Below, one piece after another: positions 10,387 to 20,810 of a stretch of 64,000 nucleotides of DNA (position 1 is its first letter; every line of letters begins with the position of its first letter). A program made the position numbers and the translations under genes. Location: contig NC_026504.1 of NCBI RefSeq assembly GCF_000182925.2, positions 1,612,001 through 1,676,000 on the forward strand, written 5' to 3'. A model generated the notes under the pieces. It was not told where the DNA came from. It saw only the letters and a program-made list of their open reading frames with translations, and did not search any database. This DNA comes from Neurospora crassa OR74A (lineage: Eukaryota > Ascomycota > Sordariomycetes > Sordariales > Sordariaceae).

Positions 10387-12986
10387 CTACTTCCCCAGCG
10401 TCGTCAACTGTACTAAACTCGGCGTCCTCCTCAACTGCCTCACATCCCCTTCAAACCCAAACCCATACACCGTCCGTCCTCCCGCTCCGTCTACCACCTC
10501 CAGCCGACCATCACCAGCTCCAGCATCAACAACCCCATACCCCATCCTCCACCCCTTAACCTCCTCCGGCACTGTATCACCCCCACCCGAAGCACCACCA
10601 TCGAAACGATCAGTCCATCTCGCCCTCCCCAACCCACTCCCCCTCGTCGCCGCCACGATGCTCGAAAACTTGGTATCCCTTACCACCGCACCATTCTCCC
10701 TCAGCGCCAGCGCACCCACCACCACCCCCATGACCGCCAGGGCAATCGAGATGCTATACACGATCCACAACAACCTTGCATTAAACTTGTACACGAGCGC
10801 CATGCGAAACTTGGTGCAAGGGTACAGATAAGCTCTCTGCTGGTCCGTGGTCAACAGCGATGGCTGGTTGGCGTCCGGCGCATCAAACGTCACGCCTGAC
10901 TGTTCCCCGGACTTCGCCGCCCAGACCACGCTGGCAAACTGGGGATGTCCCAAAACCGAAAGGATAATGTCCTCATAAAACTTTTGAATCCGCCGCTGGA
11001 TGTCCGGGTACGGGAAATAGTTGTTTCCGAAATCGAGGAGGCGCGACGTCTGGATGGCTTTGGTGTTGGCGATGGGGTTGACGAGGTCGCGGTCGTCGCC
11101 GATGCCCACCGTGCCGTTGATCTGGTCGCGGAGCATGAACCCCAACGAGTGGTAGGCGGCTGTGCGCCGGTATTGCGGGACCGAAGTGGGGAGGATGTAG
11201 TTGTCGGTGGGCGTAGCGGTGACGTTGTCGGCGGTGCCGTCGTTGGCGTCGATGTGCGGGGTGTAAGTTGTGTTGATGACGGGGCGGAGGTAGGTCACGT
11301 TGGTCACGGTGGTGGTTTGGGCGGCGCCGGTGTAGTTGATACGCACCGTGTAGTTGGATTCGTAGTTCTCGCAGGCGAAGATGTGCGGGACGAAGGACGT
11401 GTTCCAGGCTGGGTCGGAGGGGTTGGAGGGCACCGACGGAAGGTTGCCCCTGATGTCGTTGGCCTTGGCCAGCGCGTCGGCGAGGGTGACGTAGCCGAGC
11501 CAGATGATGGGCTCGGTGCGGAAGGCGCCGAGGTGTTTGGGAAAGGGGGGGTCCGTTGTTGGTCGGCCGCCGATGCCGACTTCTTTCATTTGCGTGGTGG
11601 AGTATTCGCCGCCGCTGGTGAAGGCGTAGTAGGTGAATTTTCCCCTGGGAAGGAGGACGTCCATGTTGAAGGGCGGCGCAATACTTCCGGACTCTTGAGT
11701 TAGGTTGTTGACAATGGAATCAACCCCATTGCCCAGTTCGGTACACTTGTAGGCTGGGGCAACGAATTGGATCTCGAAAGAGCAGTTCCAACCAGTCCCG
11801 CAGGTTTCGATAGGTGCGTTCCTTCTCATGACGGCCTCTTCGAGAAAGGAGCCAATAGTGGCTGTATTCTGGAAACTAGGGCTGGGTGCGGTGTAGTAAT
11901 CGAACCATCCGGGAGTGTCATTCTCTGGTTCCTTGGTGGTATTCCACAGAGACAGAGGAATCTCAAATAGCCGGTCGATTTTTGGAGGTTGCCGCCACTC
12001 GTAGGTCTCTTCGAATGTGAGATTCAGCGTCCGCACTTCTGGACACGAGGTTAAGATTGTCATCTTCCTGGGAACGACAAGAAGCGTGTTGGAAGTAAGG
12101 ACTACCACGAGTGGTGCCAGCCTTGCACACATGTAAGCATATGGTTTGACGCCGTCACAAAGCTAAAGGAAAAGGGGCAAACCTACCAGACATATGCCGC
12201 TAGCAACGCCGCCACTTTTGCGCTTTGAACCATCTCCCAACTCGTCACAGCCTGTAAGTCCTCCGTAGCCGAGAACAAGGCATCCAAGGCGCCCACGGTC
12301 ATGAACCGTTTTCGGACCGTTGTCCATACCCGCTGTCTGAAAGCCACGATGACCGCGGCGCTTAGGCCTGCTTTCGCTCCGAAGGCTAACATCGTTCCAT
12401 AGCGCATCATCTTGATTTGGTCCGTGGCTGGCCGCCCGTCGAGAGACAAGTAGTAAAAGTGATGGGAAGCAGCACATGCAACGCCAAAGAGTAGGCATAG
12501 GTACATGTTCCATGATTTCCTCCATCGCCATGGCCAGCAGGCGCAACTGGAGGGCCTTTGTTGGGACTGTCGAGCTGTTGAACTCCTGATGACAGGAGGG
12601 GAATCCAGACTCTGTGAAGTCAAGGGAACAGTTGATAAGTTGACTGGCTTGAATGTGCCTTTGGCCTGCTGTTGCCATTGACTTTCCTGTAGGAGTTCGG
12701 TCTCATCATCATGCCGCTGATAGATCGAATCAGGAGGGACAACTGAGGCATCTGGATGCGGAGAAACGTCGTAGACGCTGTATGGTGTAGCGAGTCCATC
12801 ACCGTATCCAGCGTCATATTGGGTATTTCCATAAGCAGTCTGTCCGCTATCTGGTCGGTGCTCGTGGTGTTGGGAGAAGTGATTCCCGGTTTCGTTGGGC
12901 ACGGGACTGCCTCGTGTGGGCGTGTGAGGATTAGAAGCCCAATCCCTGAAGGAATGGACCTCTTCCTGGCCGGGCGTGTTCGGCAT
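10387..12986 (-). CDS. Large multi-pass membrane protein with glycosylated ectodomain, function unknown
   Basis: Two exons (12986-12187 and 12121-10387) joined across a 65-bp intron encode about 844 residues. The first ~110 residues are hydrophilic and Gln/Ser/Pro-rich. Hydrophobic segments follow around MYLCLLFGVACAASHHFYYL, GTMLAFGAKAGLSAAVIVAF and, across the splice junction, AALLAAYVWLAPLVVVLTSN. A long ectodomain then carries many N-glycosylation sequons (NTSF, NYTV, NYTG, NVTY, NTTY, NVTA) and paired cysteines (ETCGTGWNCSF). A final membrane segment, LLWIVYSISIALAVMGVVVGALAL, precedes a glycine-rich cytoplasmic tail. The three-helix/ectodomain/one-helix layout is common in ascomycetes (often labelled formylmethionine-deformylase-like, a name without proof). 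No catalytic motif is visible. An additional upstream exon is possible. Confidence 0.75.
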
Positions 12987-14547
12987 TTCAGCAGATTGAT
13001 CGGCTGAAGACGAGGGCCACTGGCAAAATTCTCATCGTATTCTAGTCTGCATGGTGTGAATCAGTATCAAACGTTGGGCAAGGACAGAATAGGCACTCGA
13101 AGAGTCGACCGTGATCACCCATGTACAGTATGATGACCCCTCGATCATTGAAGCGATCAACGATGTGCAATGGAACTGAGTGAGACGAGAGAGACCCGGT
13201 GCTTGGTCACGTCAGCCTTCGGGAGCGCGGTTTTGCTGGCGCACACAACTGTTCCCAGCTGAACGGCGGGGCGTTGCGCGGCTTGCCCGCTGTGGCCTGC
13301 CACTCATTGATAAAATATCTACATAGTATGTCAGATATTAGGATAAGACCATTGGCCACTTCTGAGAGATAGTTGCGCCGCCCCGTTTCGGTCGGGTCTC
13401 TATAGTTGGACTTCGAGCCGTTGAGTGGGCATATCGATCATCGTTGTCACTGTGGCTGTATGACACAGAGAGGAAGAGGAGGATGGTGTAGAGCCAGTCT
13501 TCTTGTTGGAGGGTGGCTGGTCAGGAGAATGTCCGACGATCTCGCTCATGAGCCAATCCCAAAGATGGTGAACGCCGCAAGTTCAGGCTTTTGGTTGTCA
13601 AATGGAAGATGGCTATCATTTGACATGTGTGTTCGTCGGGATGAGAGCTTCTATTGAAGCTGGGCAATCGAATAAGCGATGGATAAGTACCATCTGGGGG
13701 AAACAGTCCCACATGCCAACGTGTTCAGCCCTACGCCGTGAGAGTCACACCGTCGAGGCACCGATATCGCCCATGCAGGTGATGACGTGGGTATCTTGCG
13801 GTGTCTCTTCGGCCGTCCATGTTCCTCATAGTATTCGAAGTTAGCGTTCCGCCCAGGATCAAGACTTCGAAAGATGATGTATCACCAAGCTGGCCACGAA
13901 CGTAAAGGAGTGAGGTTGAAGTTTAGCGGGGTGTACGCTCGGAGTGCGGGTATATTGGCGTTGAGACGAGCCGTACCTAGGCGGGAGGGAGCGTTCCGCA
14001 ACCGGCAACCCGATGGTTAGAGTTGCCCGTAGCGGCGTGGGGGAACTAAGTACGGCATATCTGCTACAAGTAGACTTTAGGGCGCGCCTTTTACAATGGG
14101 CCACGGGGGGCTATTCTAGACCCCTCAACGGTACAGTGGATGCTACAGCGTGCGGGGAAATGCTGAAGCGCGCCATGAACAAAACGGCTGAGAACTTGGG
14201 CCGAGTCTCGTCTCTGAAAGATAGATCTCAACTTTTCTGTCATGACCATAAAGCTAAGGTACGTAGGAACCGGGCTTATGGAACGTCTGGTCCCCTGGTC
14301 GTCTAGTCGCATCGGTAAATCCCACCTTAGAAAGATAAGAGACCAAGATCGGGATCCCATTGCTGGTTTAGGAGAGGTTTGATCATGTTATGATTCATCC
14401 CCCAAAGAAACAAAAAGAGTTAGTACATATAGAGGCTGAATAGACCCGCGGTTTTTATTTTCGTTCAAGTTGACTCATTAAGAACATCTTTTATGCTCCC
14501 TGTTGACCCCAAGAATTTGTCCTCGCCCTTGGTTACATTATCCACAA
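12987..14547. other. Divergent intergenic region
   Basis: 1.56 kb between the membrane-protein gene (minus) and the D-amino-acid oxidase gene (plus). No supportable gene; it should hold both promoters. Confidence 0.5.
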
Positions 14548-15764
14548 TGTCCACTATTGTTGTTGTAGGGTATGTCTCCCACAATCCCCGGTATCGGCTT
14601 GAGAAGCTTCAAGTACCCGAGACATCACATACACACAATAGTCTCACAACCACTTGTCGTCGTGATCACCCTCACTAACCCAATGACGTCCATCGCAGCG
14701 CCGGCGTGAGCGGCCTCACTTGCGCCCTTCAACTAGCCAAGCAAGGAGGAAACACCATCACCGTAGTAGCCAAGCACATGCCCGGCGACTATGACCCGGA
14801 GTACACCTCTCCCTTCGCGGGCGCCAACGTCCTGCCCATGGCCCCCGAATACAACCGCTGGGAAGGCGAAACCTGGCCCGAACTGAAAAGACTCGCTGAG
14901 ACCTGTCCTGAAGCCGGCATCCACTTCCAAAAGGCCGTCCTCTACCGACGCGCCCAAGACGAAGCCGCCGGCTTCGCGGGCCCCTTGTCCGACGGCCTCT
15001 TTGTGCGCAATCCGTGGTACAAAGACCTGGTGCCCGACTACGTCGACTTACCGGCCTCCGAGGTGCCAGAGGGCATGTCCTCCGCCTCTTCTTTTACTTC
15101 GGTCTGCATCAACACGGCCATCTACCTCCCCTGGCTGGTGGGCCAGTGCCGGGCACGCGGCGTGGTGTTTAAGCGGGCCGTGCTCAAGCACATCTCCGAC
15201 GCCGCCAAGTTGAGCCACACGGGGCGCAAGCCGGATATCATCATCAACGCCACGGGCTTGCTGAGTTGTCGGCTGGGCGGCGTCATGGACAAAAAAGTGA
15301 TGCCCGCGCGCGGACAGGTGGTGCTAGTCCGCAACGAGGCGACGCCAAACATGGTGTGCACGAGCGGCACGGACGATGGGAACGGCGATGAGTTGTGCTA
15401 CATCATGCAGCGAGCTGCAGGTGGGGGCACGATTCTTGGAGGTACCTACATGAAGGGTAACTGGGACGGCGTGCCAGATCCGAACATTGCGACGAGGATC
15501 ATGAAGCGCGCCGTGGAGGCGTGCCCGGCGTTGACGGGTGGAAAAGGTATCGAGGCGCTGGATGTCATTAGGCATGCGGTGGGGCTGAGGCCATATAGAG
15601 AGGGCGGCGTGAGGATCGACAAGGAAAACATCAATGGGACGTGGGTGGTGCATAACTATGGACATGGCGGATGGGGATATCAGGGCAGCTGGGGGTGTGC
15701 GTTTAGGGTGCAGGAGCTGGTGGATGAGATTAAGAGTGAGTTGAAGCTTGGCTCTAAGCTCTAG
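14548..15764 (+). CDS. D-amino-acid oxidase, peroxisomal (C-terminal SKL)
   Basis: Two exons (14548-14570 and 14699-15764) encode 362 residues. The 23-nt first exon codes MSTIVVVG; splicing over a 128-bp intron completes the FAD dinucleotide-binding motif VVVGAGVSGLTCALQLA. The substrate/FAD region includes YTSPFAGANVLPMAPE, and the C-terminal family signature reads WVVHNYGHGGWGYQGSWGCA, with the conserved H-N-Y-G. The protein ends in GSKL, a canonical type-1 peroxisomal targeting signal. Family members oxidatively deaminate D-amino acids to 2-oxo acids, releasing ammonia and hydrogen peroxide that catalase removes in the peroxisome. An upstream in-frame ATG at 14493 would add 18 residues before the Rossmann motif and is less likely. 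The length is typical of fungal enzymes. Confidence 0.94.
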
Positions 15765-16093
15765 TTTAGAGCGTTGGAATTACTGGATGAATAATGAAGG
15801 TCTTGGAAAAGAGTGTGGTGTAACTATCTCTGGTTCAAGTTCAATGAATGTACCTTCGTGACATCTGCTCTGAAGTTTTGGCCGTCACCACCTTCACAGA
15901 CAATCTTGACTCATAAACACGAACAAACCACAAGCAAGGATAAATCACGGCTAATGATGGCTAGTCCGCGAGGGCAGAACATTTTGCATAGGATAACCGG
16001 TAGACTTTGGGGGAAAAACAAAAGCAGGAAATTGAGGAGGTTGATCAAAAACCAAGTAAAGTAGAGTCAGACAGTATTAGCATTTCCTAGTAT
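15765..16093. other. Convergent 3' region
   Basis: Spacer of 329 bp between the stop codons of the D-amino-acid oxidase and hydroxyisobutyrate dehydrogenase genes. No gene is seen; polyadenylation signals are expected on both strands. Confidence 0.5.
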
Positions 16094-17395
16094 CTACTCC
16101 TTTCCGCCCAACCACCGATAGACAACAGAAAAGTCTCTGCCCTTGCATCGCTCTTCAGACTCGGCAGTCTCGTATACCTCCGAGGCCTTGTCTGCTAGTA
16201 CAAGCTTAGCATCGGCTTCCTTGGCTGCCAGAATGGCCAGCCTCAGGTCCTTGCGCATCAGTCCTATTCCAAAACCGCCTTGGTAGTCGCGATTAGCCGG
16301 GGCAGTCTTTACGACGCCTGGCACAGGATTGTTGACTTCACTAGGCCAGCACTTTCCAGTGCTGACATTTATTACACTGGCGAGCACCTTCGGATCAAGG
16401 CCCCATCGAGCACCGAGGTTCATAGCCTCCGCAGTAGCAATATTCTCAATTGCTAGCAGGTAGTTGTTGGCAAGCTTCGCCGCCAGACCCGCTCCCTGAG
16501 GACCGCAGTGCAACACCCGCTTGCCCATGCGCTGCAGGACAATTTCAGACCTCGCGACAAGGGAGTCAGGGGCACCAAGCATAAACGTCAAGGTACCAGC
16601 GGTAGCTCCGACGACACCGCCTGACATGGGGGCATCGACAAAGTGACCCTGTCCGTTAGGGAGAGCCTTGTCTACCGCGGCCGCAACCACACGCGAGGAC
16701 GTGGGGTCGATGGTCGAGCAGTCAATGAACAGACGAGGACCAGGACGGGGAGGTAGCTCATCCTTAAGGATCGACTCGTATATTGCCTTGACATGCTGAG
16801 GTTCGGGCAAGCATGTTACAACCGTGTCCTATGCCAAGATCCCAGTTAGTCTTGGGTCGCCATTGACATTGAATGATGACAAAGAATTGGGTGATGGCTT
16901 TTTTCAGAGGATTGGCTTATGTTGTATAACGATAATCACTTCAAAGCCCAGCAAAACGCTGGGCCCAACTTAGAAAAACTCATGAATTGGAACAAACTCA
17001 TCATAAAAGCTCTTGGAAAGAGGGAATCAAGGCTGAGGGCAAAAGTGTGACATACCGCTTCTCTCGACGCATCGGCTGCACTGTTCGCCACGTGAGCGGA
17101 AGCTCCTCCGGCTTGCTGTGCTGACATCTCCTGGGCGAGCTTCTCAGCCGCACCCCGGTTGATGTCGTACAGGCGAATAGTATCGCTTGGTGGAAGCTTG
17201 GATTGAAGGTTTCTAGCCATCTGATAACCCTATAATCCGAGTGTTAGCAACCTATCCCGAGTGGAAGCACATGTATAGGAGACGTACCATCTGGCCTAGG
17301 CCAATAAAGGCATAGTTATCCAATCGGCGCGCGGTGGACGAGAAAGTCCGGCGTTGAGCAAGCAGCTGCTTGCAAAATCTCGTGTTTGCCCTCAT
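16094..17395 (-). CDS. 3-hydroxyisobutyrate dehydrogenase, mitochondrial
   Basis: Three exons (17395-17288, 17229-17056, 16828-16094) encode 338 residues. The first ~25 residues (MRANTRFCKQLLAQRRTFSS) form an Arg-rich mitochondrial presequence. The NAD-binding motif AFIGLGQMGYQMA spans intron 1 (58 bp). DTVVTCLPEPQHV spans intron 2, which at 227 bp is long for this region. The substrate motif VDAPMSGGVVGATAGTL and the catalytic-lysine region GAGLAAKLANNYLLA are present. The dehydrogenase acts in valine catabolism, oxidising 3-hydroxyisobutyrate to methylmalonate semialdehyde with NAD+. The C-terminal DFSVVYRWLGG is also typical. Joining all three exons keeps the frame, so the model is secure. 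Confidence 0.92.
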
Positions 17396-18840
17396 GGTGA
17401 ACTTGAAAGGAGACGTATTGCGTTTTGATCAAGAACAATTGCGTGAAGAAACAAAACGGTTGAGTGATTGACTTAACAATCGTGGTCTTGTTCAGCGGCG
17501 TAGGTAGGCATGTTGACCGGTACCAGCCAGGCGCGCAGGTGGTGCTGGCGGACGACAGGAAGGTGGTTGTGATTACCCGGAGGTAAAGCCGGCCATTGCC
17601 GCCTTTGGCCAAGTCCTGGAGCAGCAGGTCATGGGATCGCCAGGCGAAACCCAATGGAAGCTAACTCCTCGGAACAAACGATGGAAGAAGAGGGGTCGAG
17701 GGGTAACGGCCGACGCTGCATCAGTGTCAAGGTCGCGTTCCCTTTTGGCAAGTTCCCAATCAAGGGCTGCCGGAATGAAGCCCGCAAAACATCCTGGTGA
17801 TGATGATTGTGGTGTTGAAGTGTGGTGGGAAAGGGAAAGGGAAAGGGAAAAGGGGAAAAAAATGAGAGAGAGAAAAAAAAGGAAAAGATATGCGATACGT
17901 TGAGCGGAACAAAATGACTCGTGCGCTTCCAAAATTGGAGTCTGCTCGTTTACGACGATAGTAGCCCCCATAGCTTCATATCAGCTATATCCCCCCACCT
18001 GAAGCGGGCGATAAGCTGAAAACGTGCAAACACTCGACGATATGGTACCTCCCCTCCACCATCTGGCCCGTTCAAGTCGAGTCTATGACATTTGGAAGTG
18101 CTTGTTGTCAACGGACAATGCCGAACGATGAGGAACTGCCAATGTGACTATGGCGTTGCACTCATCGAGACTCCAGCCTCACAGACTTGCATGACAAAGA
18201 ATATTCGACACCGAAGACAAACACTGGAAAATCCCTTGCCGAAAGATCTGCTTTGTTCCCTACATAAACACGGTCAACTAGAATAGGCTCTACTATCTAC
18301 AAAAGGAGCTTCCCAGCCCGACACGAACTTGAAAGTCTTCTCCGCTGTTTAAACTTTCGTAACCCATCTCAGCGAGATTTTGAGTAGCACGCCGCCTGCC
18401 CTTGTGTTCAAAGATTGTATATACCTATGTTGTTCCTACATGAGAACCAGATTCCATCCAAACGACCGGTCCACCTCCATTCAAAGCCATGGCCCTTCAT
18501 GCCATGAGCTCTCAATCGTTGATTGACAGGCGACAGACGCCGAAGTTGGGGGTATGTGCAACGTAAAACAAACCGAAAATGAAACCAACCTTGAATTCAA
18601 GAAAATCCTATTTCCGTCCGAGTCCGGGTGTCCAACCATGCTGCACACCGAAGCTACCCACAAAGTTCGAGTTGACCCAAGGTTAACCAGATACAAGAGC
18701 AAAACGACCATTATCCCTAGTACACAGAAGACTCCTTGAACGAACTCGGCCTGCGCCCCATGTCTCCTTCAATATCGCGTCATGTGCCGACTCGGCTTAA
18801 ACAGAACAAAGAAATTTGGTGTCTACGTCCCAACATGGGT
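17396..18840. other. Intergenic region between two minus-strand genes
   Basis: 1.45 kb holding the promoter of the dehydrogenase gene and the 3' region of the Bqt4-like gene. It contains a purine-rich tract (17827-17885). Small frames such as 17573-17971 have no family features. Confidence 0.45.
17827..17850. repeat. (GGGAAA)4 tandem repeat in a longer purine tract
   Basis: Four perfect GGGAAA units, followed by an almost pure purine run to about 17885 on the plus strand. It lies 0.43-0.49 kb upstream of the dehydrogenase start codon, so it falls in its promoter region. Confidence 0.85.
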
Positions 18841-20412
18841 TTATAGTACGTTGGCCACATACGGTGTGATTATGGGAAGAAGGGCACTGCGCAGATCGGG
18901 TTAGCACATGCTCAATACATCACTCGGAAAAAAGCAGCACGTACCCAAGAGCTCCTACGGCAAACGTGGCAGTGAGGCCGAGGTAGGCGCGCTTCCGGAT
19001 TCTATCCTTGCGCAACTCTGCCTCGGTCTTCACCCTCTTGGCTTGCCGAGGTTGTTCAGCCTCATCTGCAGCCTTTTCATCCTCATCGACGCTAATCTTC
19101 TCCGCCTTGCGCTTGCCCTTGCTATCGGCCTCCTCTTCCTTGGTAGCCTCGGTCTCGGCCTTGGCCTCGTCTTCAGCCTTCTCATCCTCAGCACCAGCCT
19201 TGGAGGCCTCAACAAGGGCAGCTGCGGCCTCAGCATCGGCCTTGACGGCAGCCTCGACCATAGCCTTGGCCTCCTCAATCATCTTTCTTGCCTCTTCCTT
19301 GGACGGAGGCTCACCCGCCATTAGAGGCACCTCAAGCTCAACCTTGGTATGCTTCACCTCCTCGCCATCCTTATCCAGCTTGACGTCTTCATCGACTCGC
19401 ACCTTGATCTTGGGCTCCTCCTCAATAGGTTCCAGCACGACGACAGGCTCCTTCTCGATCGATTCCACCTTGAGTTCTGCTTCGGTAGTTTGGATCTTGG
19501 TAACTGGAACAGTGTTGATCGGGGTAGAGGTAGGAATCTCGCCATTGATGAGCGTGGGGGCCTGGGAGTCGGCGAAGCTAGTGGCGGGAGTTTCAGCGGA
19601 AGGGACAGCGGTAGCGGTGGCGGTAGTAGTGACTGTAGTGGCAGAAGCTTCCGTGGTTACCGTGCGCTTGGTGTTGCGCGGGGTGGTGCCGCGTTTGCTG
19701 GTGGTTGTAGACTTGGCGGGGCTGGAGGAACGGCGACTGCTAGGACGGCTGCGCGTGCTGCGAGTCGTAGGCGGTGTGGGAGCAACAAGAGGAGGCTGAG
19801 CTCCGAAGAACTTGGGAGGAGGAGCAATCTGCTTGGGCGCACTGCTGTCGGTGGCTGTGACGGCGATATCTGAGGGATCGAGAAGGGCTCGGATCCAGGG
19901 GGTGATCTGATACTCCTCGGCGAGGATCAAAGCCTGCTCAGGGGGAATCCAGACATTGCCGGCGGTTTCCTCGGAGCTCGTGGTGGGAATGGACTTGATG
20001 TATTTGCGCTCCGCTTCCTCCTCTTCTTGCGACGCATATGGGAACGTGGCCTTGAACATGCCGGTAGCCGAGATGTAACCATCCTGGCTGCGGCGCATGA
20101 GGAAGTAGCTGGGAGGAGAGGACTTGAAGATGCCCGAGACGATACCCTTGGGCAAAGGGGCTCTGAGGTGGGCGTAGTCGAACGCCAGGAGAGACGACGG
20201 ATCAACCTCAGCGCCCGGAACAGCAGTGACCATGCGAGGGGTCAGTTGAGTCTGCCCCAAGCGGCGACGGCTTGCAAGATCTGTGTCTGTAGTTGCGCAA
20301 GTCAGCTTGTGGTTCTCGTTCACGCACTTGTGAACGGTGGCTTACGGGACGGCACATCCTCGAGCATCAGAGGATTGCGACGGGCCGGAAGGTGCCTAGC
20401 TACTTGCGCCAT
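18841..20412 (-). CDS. bqt4: Bqt4-like APSES/KilA-N-domain protein of the inner nuclear membrane
   Basis: Three exons (20412-20346, 20286-18945, 18886-18841) encode 484 residues. The N-terminal domain (roughly 45-160) contains [26 protein letters not shown] and NVWIPPEQALILAEEYQITPWIRALLDP, an APSES/KilA-N-like fold. A long Ser/Thr- and Glu/Lys-rich linker follows. The C-terminus is one hydrophobic segment, RAYLGLTATFAVGALGALLP, then a short tail. The last 58-bp intron must be removed to complete that segment; reading through gives an early stop. In S. pombe, Bqt4 anchors telomeres to the inner nuclear envelope through a C-terminal membrane helix, and its KilA-N-like domain binds partners. 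The same tail-anchored layout supports the name, although the telomere role here is inferred. It is not a classical APSES transcription factor, because it has a membrane anchor. Confidence 0.82.
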
Positions 20413-20739
20413 GATGTCGCGGGAGAATAGGTGGCTGGGCCGCTATACAAAAGTTGTGGGATGAATTGGGGGAAGGCGGCGATGGCCACAAGGGGTGGTC
20501 TCCTGTTGGTGTCGTGAACGGCGAAGACTTTTGCGCGCAGGTCGCAGTGTGTCCTTTTGGTCGGAATGGTCGGTGGGACAACGCAACCAAAACGAGCCAA
20601 AACACAAAATTAAAATTGCTACTAGCAAAGCGATTTGAGCCAAAGAGGATTCTGGCTAGAATTGATGCTGATTCAATGGATGCTCCCGTGCGCTGGAATC
20701 CCGTGGAGAGCACGGCGGAGGATGGGATTGAAGCTGTGC

Positions 20740-20810
<71 letters not shown>

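Noticed and set aside
10945-11703. 252-codon frame antisense to the membrane-protein gene
   Set aside because: Val/Gly/Asp-rich low-complexity shadow of a GC-rich coding exon; no motif.
19008-19873. Long Ser/Gly-rich frames antisense to the Bqt4-like gene
   Set aside because: They mirror the repetitive Glu/Ala/Lys linker of the real gene.
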